Assembly: GCF_030915485.1 (NCBI RefSeq)
Contig: NZ_CP133266.1
Coordinates: 3,166,001-3,230,000 of the forward strand
Direction: 5' to 3'
Length of the DNA: 64,000 nucleotides
Source: Neobacillus sp. PS3-40
Lineage (GTDB): Bacteria; Bacillota; Bacilli; Bacillales; Cytobacillaceae
The position numbers and the translations under genes were made by a program. The notes below the pieces were generated by a model. It saw nothing but the letters and a program-made list of their open reading frames with translations. It did no database searches and was not told where the DNA came from. Positions 1 through 7,145 of the stretch are shown here, piece by piece; position 1 is the stretch's first letter, and every line of letters starts with the position of its first letter.

Positions 1-1
1 A

Positions 2-277
2 GAATTAGCAAGGGTGGCGTCCGCTTTCTTTTTACTTAAAGGAAAAGGGTATTCGATTACCCGTTACAATTTGGGCAATGAACCACAAGCATTTATCACC
101 AATACAAAGGTGAATCATCTTTTAAATGAAAAAGGTCCCAATGTATTGCCACTAGTTCTTTTGGATGGAGAAGTGGTGAGAGAAAGCTCTTATCCGACAA
201 ATGAAGAATTAGCCCAATGGTTTCTAATTGATGCGAAGGAATTAGAAACAAAAAAATCAACGAATCTGCTTTTATAG
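2..277 (+). CDS. arsD: ArsD arsenic metallochaperone, 3' part only
   Basis: The reading frame is open from the window edge, so the true start and the N-terminal Cys motif (CCSTGVCG region in ArsD) lie outside. The visible part reads ELARVASAFFLLKGKGYSI, then RYNLGNEPQAFITN, then LPLVLLDGEVV and YPTNEELAQWF, which is the usual ArsD C-terminal pattern. ArsD delivers As(III) or Sb(III) to the ArsA ATPase and in some systems represses the operon. It ends 12 bases before the preferred arsA start, consistent with an arsDA operon. Family assignment is by motif recognition. The metal-binding cysteines cannot be checked here. Confidence 0.85.
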   Translation, partial: ELARVASAFFLLKGKGYSITRYNLGNEPQAFITNTKVNHLLNEKGPNVLPLVLLDGEVVRESSYPTNEELAQWFLIDAKELETKKSTNLLL

Positions 278-289
278 GAGATGCAGGAA

Positions 290-2065
290 ATGTTTCCATT
301 TTTTCAACCTGAAAATCAGATATTGACTCCCTTTCTATTTTTTACGGGAAAAGGAGGTGTAGGGAAAACCACTTCTGCGAGTGCAGTAGCTGTGCATTTA
401 GCTAATAAAGGGAAACTGGTCCTGATTGTTTCGACTGACCCTGCATCCAATTTACAAGATGTATTTGAAACGAACATTTCTAATGAAATTTGCCCCATTC
501 CAAATGTGAAGGGACTATTTGCGTGTAACTTAGATCCAGAAGAAGCAGCAAGAGCATACCGCGAAAAAGTAGTGGGGCCATATAAAGGGAAGCTCCCTGA
601 CAGTGTGCTTCAAACAATGGAAGAACAACTTTCCGGTGCTTGTACAGTTGAGATCGCTGCTTTTGATGAATTTACCAATCTACTTACGAATCCAATGGTT
701 CAAAATAAGTATGATCATATTATTTTTGATACGGCTCCAACCGGTCATACCCTTAGGCTTCTACAGCTACCGACTGCGTGGACTGACTTTTTAAATGAAA
801 GTACACATGGAGCTAGCTGCCTCGGTCCTTTGTCTGGTTTAAGAGAAAAGAAGGATGCGTATGCAAAAGCGGTTGAGGCTTTATCTGATCAAGAGAAGAC
901 GACTTTGGTGTTGGTGGCACGGCCTGATGAAAATTCGCTATTAGAGGCGGAAAGAGCCGCATGCGAACTCTTTGACATCGGAATGATTCATCGAATCCTT
1001 TTAGTGAATGGAGTATTGCAATGTCATGTTGAAGGTGACGATGTATCAGAAGCTTTTTATCATAAACAAAGGAAAGCTCTTTTACAACTTCCAATAGGAT
1101 TAAAGGATATTCCTGTTTACGAAATTCCACTTGTCACATTTTCGTTAGCCGGAACAGATGCCTTAAGTGTATTATTTCAAGACAAGGAAATGGAGCAACA
1201 ACTAGTGTCAGGAACAGAAGAGATCTCACTTCCTCCGTTCACTGAATTAGTTGAAGACCTAGAGCTACGAGGTATTAAGGTTATCTTTACAATGGGAAAA
1301 GGCGGTGTCGGTAAAACGACGATTGCTTCGGCTATTGCTATGGGGTTATCTGAAAAAGGGCATCAAGTACACTTAACCACGACTGATCCAGCTGCACATT
1401 TAAGTTATTATTTTGGGGTTGAAAAAAGTCATAAAAATTTGACCATTAGTAGAATTGATCCAAAAGTAGAAGTAGAAAAATATCGGAGTGAGGTTTTAAG
1501 TAAGGTCTCAGAGAATTTGGATGAGGATGCTATTGCTTTTATTAAAGAAGATCTAGAGTCCCCTTGTACTGAGGAAATTGCAATTTTTCAAGCATTTGCC
1601 AATGTGGTTGGCAGGTCAAAAGATGAAATTGTCGTAATTGATACGGCTCCAACAGGGCATACGTTGCTATTACTTGATGCTGCACACTCCTACCATAAGG
1701 AGTTAGAACGTTCAACGGGTGAAATTAGTGATAATGTAAAAGAGCTATTGCCGCGATTGCGTAATCAAAATGAAACGGAAATAGTGATTGCTACACTTCC
1801 AGAAGCAACGCCGGTATTAGAAGCAGAAAGACTTCAAAAGGATCTTGGGCGTGCGGGAATTATTCCACACTGGTGGGTTATTAATCAAAGCTTTTATGCA
1901 ACGCACACACTTGACCCTGTTCTTAGGGGCAGGGCACAGGCAGAGGAAAATTGGATTCAAAAGGTACAAAATGAATTATCGGATAGAATCGCTGTTATTC
2001 CATGGTTAGAATCAGAAAATGTAGGAATTAATCAAATCAAACAAATGATCAATAGTAAGGAGTAA
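290..2065 (+). CDS. arsA: ArsA arsenite-stimulated ATPase (two-half form)
   Basis: ATPase that powers arsenite or antimonite extrusion through ArsB or Acr3, loaded by ArsD. Two homologous halves are visible. Each has a P-loop GKGGVGKTT (about residues 20-28 and 335-343) and a signature DTAPTGHTL (about 148 and 451). The three metalloid-binding cysteines of the family have counterparts in SGACTVE (about 118), HGASCLG (about 177) and ESPCTEE (about 426). At about 591 residues it has normal full length. An ATG at 281 directly abuts the AGGAG at 276-280, so the ATG at 290, nine bases away, is the better start. The pump itself is not adjacent; an ArsB-family gene lies at 15.7 kb but is unlinked. 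Confidence 0.93.
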   Translation: MFPFFQPENQILTPFLFFTGKGGVGKTTSASAVAVHLANKGKLVLIVSTDPASNLQDVFETNISNEICPIPNVKGLFACNLDPEEAARAYREKVVGPYKGKLPDSVLQTMEEQLSGACTVEIAAFDEFTNLLTNPMVQNKYDHIIFDTAPTGHTLRLLQLPTAWTDFLNESTHGASCLGPLSGLREKKDAYAKAVEALSDQEKTTLVLVARPDENSLLEAERAACELFDIGMIHRILLVNGVLQCHVEGDDVSEAFYHKQRKALLQLPIGLKDIPVYEIPLVTFSLAGTDALSVLFQDKEMEQQLVSGTEEISLPPFTELVEDLELRGIKVIFTMGKGGVGKTTIASAIAMGLSEKGHQVHLTTTDPAAHLSYYFGVEKSHKNLTISRIDPKVEVEKYRSEVLSKVSENLDEDAIAFIKEDLESPCTEEIAIFQAFANVVGRSKDEIVVIDTAPTGHTLLLLDAAHSYHKELERSTGEISDNVKELLPRLRNQNETEIVIATLPEATPVLEAERLQKDLGRAGIIPHWWVINQSFYATHTLDPVLRGRAQAEENWIQKVQNELSDRIAVIPWLESENVGINQIKQMINSKE

Positions 2066-2069
2066 TGAA

Positions 2070-2348
2070 ATGAAAATTACAGATGAGGCAAGGGATACGT
2101 TAAAACAGGTTTTCAAAGAACAAAGTGCTAATGGAATTCGTGTTTATTTTGCTGGCTTTGGCTGAGGGCAGCCAGAGATTGGACTGGCTCTGGATGAGCC
2201 GGAAGCAGAAGATAAAGTAGTGACAATTAATGAAATTCAAGTTGCAATAGATCCTAATATCGAGGAACATTCAGAAAGTTTAACGCTCGATTTTGATCAA
2301 CAGAGAAATGGTTTGGTCCTTAAAGGAAATGAAAGTGAATGTTGTTAA
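2070..2348 (+). CDS. HesB/IscA-like protein, candidate selenoprotein (in-frame TGA, codon 32)
   Basis: Starts 5 bases after arsA with AAGGAG just upstream and runs 92 codons if the TGA at 2163-2165 is read through. The frame gives MKITDEARDTLKQVF, then GIRVYFAGFG, the TGA, then GQPEIGLALDEPE, IQVAIDP and a Cys-Cys C-terminus. This is the short HesB-like type related to Fe-S carrier proteins. In homologues as I recall them, the TGA position holds a Cys within GxGCGxP. HesB-like proteins are a known bacterial selenoprotein family. Conservation of sense and length on both sides of the TGA argues against random decay. The alternative is a nonsense-mutated gene. Its place in an arsDA operon suggests a role in arsenic handling, which is inference. 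Confidence 0.72.
2166..2200 (+). promoter_or_regulatory. Possible SECIS-like hairpin after the HesB TGA
   Basis: Immediately 3' of the TGA two alternative stems can form. One is AGCCAG (2170-2175) with CTGGCT (2184-2189), 6 bp with an 8-base loop whose second base is G. The other is CCAGAG (2172-2177) with CTCTGG (2188-2193). Outer GGC (2167-2169) and GCC (2198-2200) can also pair. Bacterial SECIS elements sit inside the coding region just after UGA and need a G near the start of the apical loop. The stem is closer to the TGA than usual, so this is weaker than the element at 3751. Confidence 0.45.
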
Positions 2349-2427
2349 TCAAAGTGCGTGAAGCCTTGGTTTAAAAAGAATGAATCAAAAAGTTTAGTTT
2401 TTAACAATAAATTTTACTAGAGTATAA

Positions 2428-2462
2428 AAACAGCATTGGATAATTCCAGTGCTGTTTTGTTT
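2428..2462 (+). terminator. Rho-independent terminator after the ars genes
   Basis: Inverted repeat ACAGCATTGG / CCAGTGCTGT with a 6-base loop, followed by TTTTGTTT. It lies 80 bases after the HesB-like stop, placing that gene inside the arsDA transcript. Confidence 0.8.
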
Positions 2463-2665
2463 GAAATTATTTAGCTGTTTAGAGAAGCGATCAAAGCCTC
2501 GTAATTGTTAAAACTAATTTTTAAGCAGAACTTTAATTCGGAGTGAAAGTACGAGTTGGAATTTGAAAATAAATTAAATCCCCTAATAGATAGGCAATAG
2601 TCTAGCCACTCCTGAATATGGATACATACACTACTTTTGTATTTAAAATGAGGAGGAGATATAAA

Positions 2666-2953
2666 ATGGATAGACAATTCTTTGGTGGTATGGGTATGGG
2701 ATATGGTGGATTCCCAGGATATGGTTTTGGAGGCCATCCAGGTTATGGCGGCATGGGATACGGTGGTTTCCCAGGATATGGCGGTATAGGTATTGGAGGT
2801 CATCCGGGTTATGTTGGTATGGGATATGCAGGTGTCCCAGGATGTGGTGGCATGGGTTACGGCGGTTATCCGGCTTATGATGGTATGTGCTGCGGTGGCT
2901 CCCCTTATGGTTGTGGTTGTGGATGTCCTCCAATACCTAATTATTGTTGCTAG
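2666..2953 (+). CDS. Gly/Tyr-rich coat-like small protein
   Basis: A 95-residue protein made of near-repeats such as GMGYGGFPGYG and GGHPGYGG, ending in a Cys-rich tail (CCGGSPYGCGCGCPP). The start at 2666 has AGGAGGAGAT seven bases upstream; a longer frame from 2618 lacks such a site. Low-complexity Gly-Tyr-His proteins of this kind in Bacillaceae are often spore coat or exosporium components, but no domain can be named and function is inferred only from composition. It is monocistronic, with a terminator after it at 3052. The DNA repeat period of roughly 30-60 bases suggests growth by internal duplication. Confidence 0.7.
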   Translation: MDRQFFGGMGMGYGGFPGYGFGGHPGYGGMGYGGFPGYGGIGIGGHPGYVGMGYAGVPGCGGMGYGGYPAYDGMCCGGSPYGCGCGCPPIPNYCC

Positions 2954-3051
2954 TGTAATCCTGCTCACCTTTGTGGTTACAAATAGCGGAAGCCATACAA
3001 AAGTTTTTTTGAAACTATTAGATAATAACTATTTTTATAAAAAAGTAACAG

Positions 3052-3084
3052 CCCCTGAGAATTTTTTTCTTTTCAGGGGTTTTG
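3052..3084 (+). terminator. Terminator after the Gly-rich gene
   Basis: CCCCTGA (3052-3058) pairs with TCAGGGG (3073-3079) and is followed by TTTTGTCTTTT. Confidence 0.75.
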
Positions 3085-3199
3085 TCTTTTGCAGGGAAAA
3101 GCTTGAATTAAAGTGGATTCTTCAAAGAACTAGTCACGAATCATAGTACTAATAAAGGGAGAAAGATTTGTTCCGAAATTTGTTATAGAATCTTGCTAC

Positions 3200-3224
3200 T
3201 TTCTGCACAATTATTTATTAATAT
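3200..3224 (+). promoter_or_regulatory. Shared upstream motif, copy 1 (TTTCTGCACA..TTTATTAAT)
   Basis: About 25 bases starting TTTCTGCACA, about 75 bases before the 3298 operon. A near-identical stretch (about 22 of 25 bases by eye) lies at 10261-10285 before the 10341 operon. It may be an operator for a common regulator, perhaps the response regulator at 5951. That link is inference. Confidence 0.45.
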
Positions 3225-3297
3225 GAGGACAACTAAGAAAGTAACTTTGTTTACATTATTAATCTTAAGATGAATGATAGAATTAAGGGGGATCTTT

Positions 3298-3438
3298 GTG
3301 AATCAGGAACATTTGATGAAGTTCACCATTCGAAAAATGGAGCGGGAACAAAAGTTAAATTCAAAAGGTAAAACAAAAAAACAACCGCAAAAATTCATTC
3401 GCAATTGTTTCAAAAAACTTGTTTTTAAAGAATCCTAA
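3298..3438 (+). CDS. Small basic hypothetical protein, 46 residues
   Basis: GTG start with AAGGGGG six bases upstream. The product (VNQEHLMKFTIRKMEREQ..., ending KKLVFKES) is strongly basic, has one Cys, and shows no membrane segment or recognised domain. It is 18 bases ahead of the next gene, whose ribosome site AAAGGAG starts just after this stop, so the two are probably co-transcribed. It is the first gene of the 3.3-7.6 kb operon. Function unknown. It could instead be a translated leader, but the ribosome site is good. Confidence 0.5.
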   Translation: MNQEHLMKFTIRKMEREQKLNSKGKTKKQPQKFIRNCFKKLVFKES

Positions 3439-3456
3439 TTAAAGGAGTGAATAACC

Positions 3457-3600
3457 ATGTTTAATTGGATTATTGGAATCGTCATTTTTTCTGCTGCGGG
3501 ATGGATGTTTTATAAACATATTCAAAAATCAAAACAAGGAAAATGTCCATCATGTTCATCTGATTGCTCTTGTAGTGATGACAATTGTCAATGTCACTAG
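3457..3600 (+). CDS. Cys-rich single-pass membrane peptide (FeoB-associated type)
   Basis: A 47-residue protein with one N-terminal membrane segment (MFNWIIGIVIFSAAGWMFY), a short basic stretch (KHIQKSKQGK) and a cytoplasmic-looking tail CPSCSSDCSC...CQCH with six Cys. This layout matches the FeoB-associated Cys-rich membrane protein family, usually beside ferrous iron transporters. No feoB is present here; the neighbours are a MerT-like protein and a rhodanese, so it may bind another soft metal. Ribosome site AAAGGAGTG precedes the ATG. The family call is from architecture, not alignment. Confidence 0.65.
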   Translation: MFNWIIGIVIFSAAGWMFYKHIQKSKQGKCPSCSSDCSCSDDNCQCH

Positions 3601-3666
3601 TTTATTTTAATGCTCAAAGTCGTGTCCGAAAAGGAACGACTTTTTTTAAAAATAGGAGGTAAAAAA

Positions 3667-3975
3667 ATGAGGGACCGAATAACAAGATCCATTACTCTAC
3701 TTACATCCGGCTTAGCTTGTATCGCTTGATTTCTGCCAATTTTGGTAGTTCCACTCGGTCTGAGTGGTGTTATGTTTTCTACAATGGTGTTTTTTTCTAA
3801 ATATCAATGGTGGTTTGTGGGAGTAAGCATTCTAATGCAATTGATAGCTCATTATATTTCATGGAAGAGGAAAAACCTACTTCCTAGAAAGCACTTTATC
3901 ATTTTATGGGTTTCGACTTTTATTACAATCAGCAGTGTCCTGTTTGTTTTATACTCAAATGGATATTTTTCTTAG
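3667..3975 (+). CDS. MerT-like small membrane protein, candidate selenoprotein (in-frame TGA, codon 21)
   Basis: ATG at 3667 has AGGAGG seven bases upstream (3654-3659). The frame runs 102 codons with one TGA at 3727-3729. Around it the protein reads LLTSGLACIA, TGA, FLPILVVPLGLSG, then two further membrane segments (YQWWFVGVSILMQL..., FIILWVSTFITISS...). Three helices and a metal-binding pair in helix 1 followed by LP and LGLSG are the MerT mercury transporter pattern, where Cys-Cys precedes xxP. Here Cys18 and the TGA codon give a C-x-x-U pair inside helix 1. Without readthrough the frame has only a TTG start at 3742 lacking a good ribosome site and would lose half of helix 1. Downstream lies a near-ideal SECIS hairpin. 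The next gene, a rhodanese, starts 17 bases after the stop. Alternatives are a nonsense mutation or a different small transporter family. Confidence 0.75.
3751..3767 (+). promoter_or_regulatory. Bacterial SECIS-type hairpin, loop GGTCT
   Basis: Perfect stem CCACTC (3751-3756) / GAGTGG (3762-3767) enclosing GGTCT. The loop begins 28 bases after the TGA, within the spacing used by bacterial SECIS elements. The E. coli fdhF SECIS, bound by SelB, also has apical loop GGUCU. The hairpin lies inside codons for the conserved PLGLSG segment. Confidence 0.75.
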
Positions 3976-3991
3976 TGGGAGGCCAAAAAAA

Positions 3992-4447
3992 ATGACCAAG
4001 AAAGTTACTTTAATAACGGTGGGTATCGCTATCCTATTTATTGGCTTTGTAATTATTTATATGAATATAGCGATGGCAAAAAATGAAACCATGAATGGGA
4101 TGGCTGGTATGTCTGAAAATAGGGATGTAAAAGGAAAGGATCAGGAAGTACATAAAATAGATCAATCTTATTTGCTAAAAGAAATAAAAAGCACTGATGT
4201 AATGATAGTTGACTTGAGAGAACCAAATTTATACAAGAAATCTCACATTCCTAATTCCATTAACATTCCATTTGAAGAATTTCAAAGTAAATTTCAGGAA
4301 TTAGATGTGAATAAAACGATTATACTCGTTTGCCATATGGGTCCAATGGGGGATGCAAGTGGGCAACTTTTGCTACAGCAAGGATTCAAACATGTGGCCA
4401 ACCTCTCTGGCGGAATGGCAAATTGGACTGGGCCATTAGTAAAATGA
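3992..4447 (+). CDS. Membrane-anchored rhodanese-domain protein
   Basis: A 151-residue protein with an N-terminal membrane anchor (about residues 5-28), a Met-rich linker (NETMNGMAGMSEN) and a rhodanese domain (about 50-150: MIVDLREPNLYKKSHIPNSINIP, then IILVCHMGPMGDASGQLL, then LSGGMANW). The catalytic Cys heads a loop CHMGPMGDAS, longer and Met-richer than the usual six-residue rhodanese loop. Rhodaneses move sulfane sulfur, and some handle selenium. The ATG at 3992 follows GGAGG by eight bases; the open frame from 3935 overlaps the previous gene and is less likely. The neighbour upstream is a candidate selenoprotein. Confidence 0.82.
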   Translation: MTKKVTLITVGIAILFIGFVIIYMNIAMAKNETMNGMAGMSENRDVKGKDQEVHKIDQSYLLKEIKSTDVMIVDLREPNLYKKSHIPNSINIPFEEFQSKFQELDVNKTIILVCHMGPMGDASGQLLLQQGFKHVANLSGGMANWTGPLVK

Positions 4448-4540
4448 AATTAGGTTAAAAACGAAAATTCCCATTCATGAATTCTTGATGAAATTGAGTA
4501 CGAATAAAAAGAGTACTGGTAATTTTAAAGGGGCTGTGTG

Positions 4541-5917
4541 ATGCAAGGAACGACTGTTTTAAATAGTATTTCAATTAAGATTGGTCTGTTGTTTAGCGCT
4601 GTTTTTCTAACCCTATTATTGATTTTATGCTCTATTTTGTATGGGGTTTTTACTAATTTATTCGTGGATTTTGTAACCAATGATTTATTAGTTCGAGGAA
4701 TAAATCATGCAAAAGCTTTAGAGGATGATTATAGTGGGAAAATGATCGAGCATGTCCTGTCAATGGAAAGGGGAGGGACTACCCAAGTGGTAATAACGGA
4801 TAAAAACAAAAAGATCCTAGGATCATCCGTTTCCCCTAATCAAGAAATGAAGAATCATATTCTTAAAAATAGTAAAAAAAATTCAAATGAAATACTAGAT
4901 AATGACTGGAACAAGGATAAATATATGGTCACAATTTCAACCGTTGGTCAGAATAATGGTTATATTTATTTGTTTTATCCAACAGATGTTCTGCGGGAAA
5001 CGGTATTTGTATTAAAAATGCTCATCATTGTTACAAGTATCGGGACAGTATTTCTAGGATTCGGTTTAATCGGATTTCTTTCAAGAAAAATAACAAAACC
5101 TCTCGTAATTATGAAAGATGCGACAAATAAAATAGCCATAGGCAAATACAGGCAAAAAATTCCCTCAAAAGGAAATGATGAAATAGCCCAACTTTCAAAT
5201 GCTATCGAACGCTTAGGAGAGCAATTGCAATTTTATGAGGACTCAAGAAACGAGTTTTTGACAGCTGTTTCACATGAACTACGTACACCATTAACTTATA
5301 TTAAAGGATACAGCGATATTTTAAATAAAGGAATCGTAAAAAATCACGAAGAACAAACAGAATATTTAAGTATTATTAATAAAGAGGCTACACGGGTTGC
5401 ATTTCTTGTAGCTGATTTATTTGAAATGAGTAAACTTCAAGTTGGGGAATTTCAATTAAATAAAGATATGGCTAATGTAAATAGCATTATTGAAAGAGTT
5501 GCCATGACTCTTAGACCTGTAGCTGAAAAAAAAGGAATTAAACTTGATATAAAGTTATCGCCTCAAATCCCAGAGATAGATATTGATTATAAAAGAATCG
5601 AACAGGTCATCTACAACATTATTGAAAATGCTATTAAATATACTGATTATGGAGAAGTAAAAGTTCACTCTTATTTACAAAATGAGTATGTGATGATAGA
5701 GATTAATGATTCAGGCATTGGAATTCCTAAGCAAGAGATTCCAAAGATTTGGGATCGTTTTTATCGAATCGATAAGTCAAGAGCCAGAAAAACAGGAGGA
5801 TCTGGATTAGGTCTATATATTGCCAAGCAAATAGTCAATTCTCATAATGGTGAAATTATGGCTAAAAGTATTGAAAATCATGGATCAACATTTATGATTT
5901 ATTTACCAAAAAAATGA
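4541..5917 (+). CDS. Two-component sensor histidine kinase
   Basis: Membrane sensor of about 459 residues: helix 1 (about 8-30), an extracytoplasmic region of about 120 residues, helix 2 (about 155-178), HAMP, H-box FLTAVSHELRTPLTYIKGY with His245, N-box YNIIENAIKYT, G1 DSGIGIP, G2 GGSGLGLYIAKQI. All catalytic boxes are intact. AAAGGGG about 7 bases before ATG 4541 sets the start. It phosphorylates the adjacent response regulator, 33 bases downstream. The signal is unknown; the metal-related neighbours suggest a metal, redox or envelope cue, which is inference. Confidence 0.92.
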   Translation: MQGTTVLNSISIKIGLLFSAVFLTLLLILCSILYGVFTNLFVDFVTNDLLVRGINHAKALEDDYSGKMIEHVLSMERGGTTQVVITDKNKKILGSSVSPNQEMKNHILKNSKKNSNEILDNDWNKDKYMVTISTVGQNNGYIYLFYPTDVLRETVFVLKMLIIVTSIGTVFLGFGLIGFLSRKITKPLVIMKDATNKIAIGKYRQKIPSKGNDEIAQLSNAIERLGEQLQFYEDSRNEFLTAVSHELRTPLTYIKGYSDILNKGIVKNHEEQTEYLSIINKEATRVAFLVADLFEMSKLQVGEFQLNKDMANVNSIIERVAMTLRPVAEKKGIKLDIKLSPQIPEIDIDYKRIEQVIYNIIENAIKYTDYGEVKVHSYLQNEYVMIEINDSGIGIPKQEIPKIWDRFYRIDKSRARKTGGSGLGLYIAKQIVNSHNGEIMAKSIENHGSTFMIYLPKK

Positions 5918-5950
5918 TTCAATAGGATGCCTTTGACTGGAGGTGGAATA

Positions 5951-6625
5951 ATGAAACGAATTCTAATCGTTGATGATGAAATAGAAATGAGACAGCTGCT
6001 ACGCATCTATCTTCAACAGGAAAATTATCTTGTCCAAGAATCTTCAAATGGAAAAGAAGCATATGAAAGAATTATAAGTAACGATTATGATTTGATGATC
6101 TTAGACGTCATGATGCCACTAATGGACGGGTGGGAAACAATTGATCAAGTCAGAAAGGTATCAGATATCCCGATTATATTGTTGACAGCAAAAGGGGCAG
6201 TGCAAGACAAGGTCGCTGGTTTATCAGCGGGAGCCGATGATTACCTTGTAAAACCATTTGATGAGGCTGAGTTAATGGTCCGGGTGAAGGCATTGCTGAG
6301 AAGAACGCAAAAAATTAGTATGAATGATGATGTGCTTAAATATAGAGGAATTATTATTAATCTTTCAGCACGAACGGTGATGTATCAAGATATCCAAGTT
6401 ATATTAACTCAGACAGAATTTGATCTTCTTAAAACATTAATTCAACATAGTGGAATGGTCTTATCGAGAGAACAATTGGTTGAATTGATCTGGGGGATTG
6501 ATTTTATGGGAGATGATCGAACCATTGATTCTCATATAAAGAATCTCAGGGAAAAATTATTTATGTCTGGAATTGAAAAATCGTTCGTAAAAACGGTATG
6601 GGGAATTGGATATAAAGTGGGATAG
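5951..6625 (+). CDS. OmpR-family response regulator
   Basis: 224 residues. Receiver domain with acidic pair D8-D9, phospho-acceptor D52 (LMILDVMMP), conserved Thr in ILLTAKG and Lys in LVKPF, then a winged-helix DNA-binding domain (LTQTEFDLLKTL, REQLVELIWG, RTIDSHIKNLREKL, KTVWGIGYKVG). The ATG at 5951 follows GGAGGTGG by six bases; a longer TTG frame from 5927 has no ribosome site. Partner of the kinase at 4541. A decayed piece of a similar regulator lies at 10041-10145 on the other strand. The TTTCTGCACA motif at 3200 and 10261 is a candidate target. Confidence 0.93.
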   Translation: MKRILIVDDEIEMRQLLRIYLQQENYLVQESSNGKEAYERIISNDYDLMILDVMMPLMDGWETIDQVRKVSDIPIILLTAKGAVQDKVAGLSAGADDYLVKPFDEAELMVRVKALLRRTQKISMNDDVLKYRGIIINLSARTVMYQDIQVILTQTEFDLLKTLIQHSGMVLSREQLVELIWGIDFMGDDRTIDSHIKNLREKLFMSGIEKSFVKTVWGIGYKVG

Positions 6626-6634
6626 GGTGAGAAA

Positions 6635-6880
6635 ATGAAACGGTTATTGATTGGAATCTTATTAGCTTTTTTAATTTTCCATGGTATTTCCTTTCTTGTA
6701 TTTGTATTGAAAATGATGTGGTTTCCTCCAACTATGATGGGAATGATGATGGGAAGGCAAATGATGGTTCATCATTTGCTTTTATGGTTTAATCAAACAT
6801 TTTGGCTGTTCATATTGTTTTCTGGTATTATTATGCTAATTTGGGTGATCAAAGAAAATAAAAAAATGAATAAAGAGTGA
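6635..6880 (+). CDS. Small Met-rich two-helix membrane protein
   Basis: 81 residues, 10 bases after the response regulator, with GGTGAG before the ATG. Two membrane segments (about 4-26 and 50-71) flank a Met/His segment MMWFPPTMMGMMMGRQMMVHH. Clusters of Met and His facing outside are typical of Cu(I)/Ag(I) ligands, but no named family is recognised. Location in the operon next to a Met-rich secreted protein supports a metal-related role. A poor N-terminal extension of the following frame (start near 6877) overlaps its stop and is not counted. Confidence 0.65.
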   Translation: MKRLLIGILLAFLIFHGISFLVFVLKMMWFPPTMMGMMMGRQMMVHHLLLWFNQTFWLFILFSGIIMLIWVIKENKKMNKE

Positions 6881-6969
6881 ATTATTCGATTCTACATATT
6901 TTCTTCATACTTCACCCTTATAGTTTAAGTGAGGGAAGGAAGATATCGGACTTTAAGGAGGAAGGAAAT

Positions 6970-7132
6970 ATGATGATGGGTAGGTCGTTCGGATTTGTTC
7001 CAAATGGATGCGGGCTCATACCTGAAGGGTACGAAAAATTAAAAAATGATTCAGTAGTGACTCGCAAGTGGAGAAATTACGATTGAAGAATCTCAAATGG
7101 TCAAAAAAGTGATTATAAGACTTAAAAAATAA
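6970..7132 (+). pseudogene. Small ORF with apparent frameshift
   Basis: Strong ribosome site AAGGAGGAAG before ATG 6970. The frame gives MMMGRSFGFVPNGCGLIPEGYEKLKNDSVVTRK and stops at 7084 in an unlikely tail. Shifting frame near 7066 continues as SGEITIEESQMVKKVIIRLKK and ends at TAA 7130-7132, just before the next gene's ribosome site. The joined product of about 54 residues looks more natural than the 38-residue one. Either a real indel, a sequencing error or a coincidence; no family recognised. Confidence 0.4.
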
Positions 7133-7145
7133 GGAGTGTTGAAAA

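Noticed and set aside
2471-2968. Long minus-strand frame (165 codons) opposite the Gly-rich gene
   Set aside because: Repetitive Thr/His composition is the complement of the Gly/Tyr repeat; no ribosome site or family.
3742-3975. Reading the MerT-like gene as a short TTG-initiated protein
   Set aside because: No good ribosome site at 3742 and it would cut helix 1; the upstream ATG has AGGAGG and stays in frame across the TGA.
7084-7086. TGA in the small ORF at 6970 as another selenocysteine codon
   Set aside because: The frame after it is not sensible; a frameshift explains the data better, and no SECIS-like hairpin follows.
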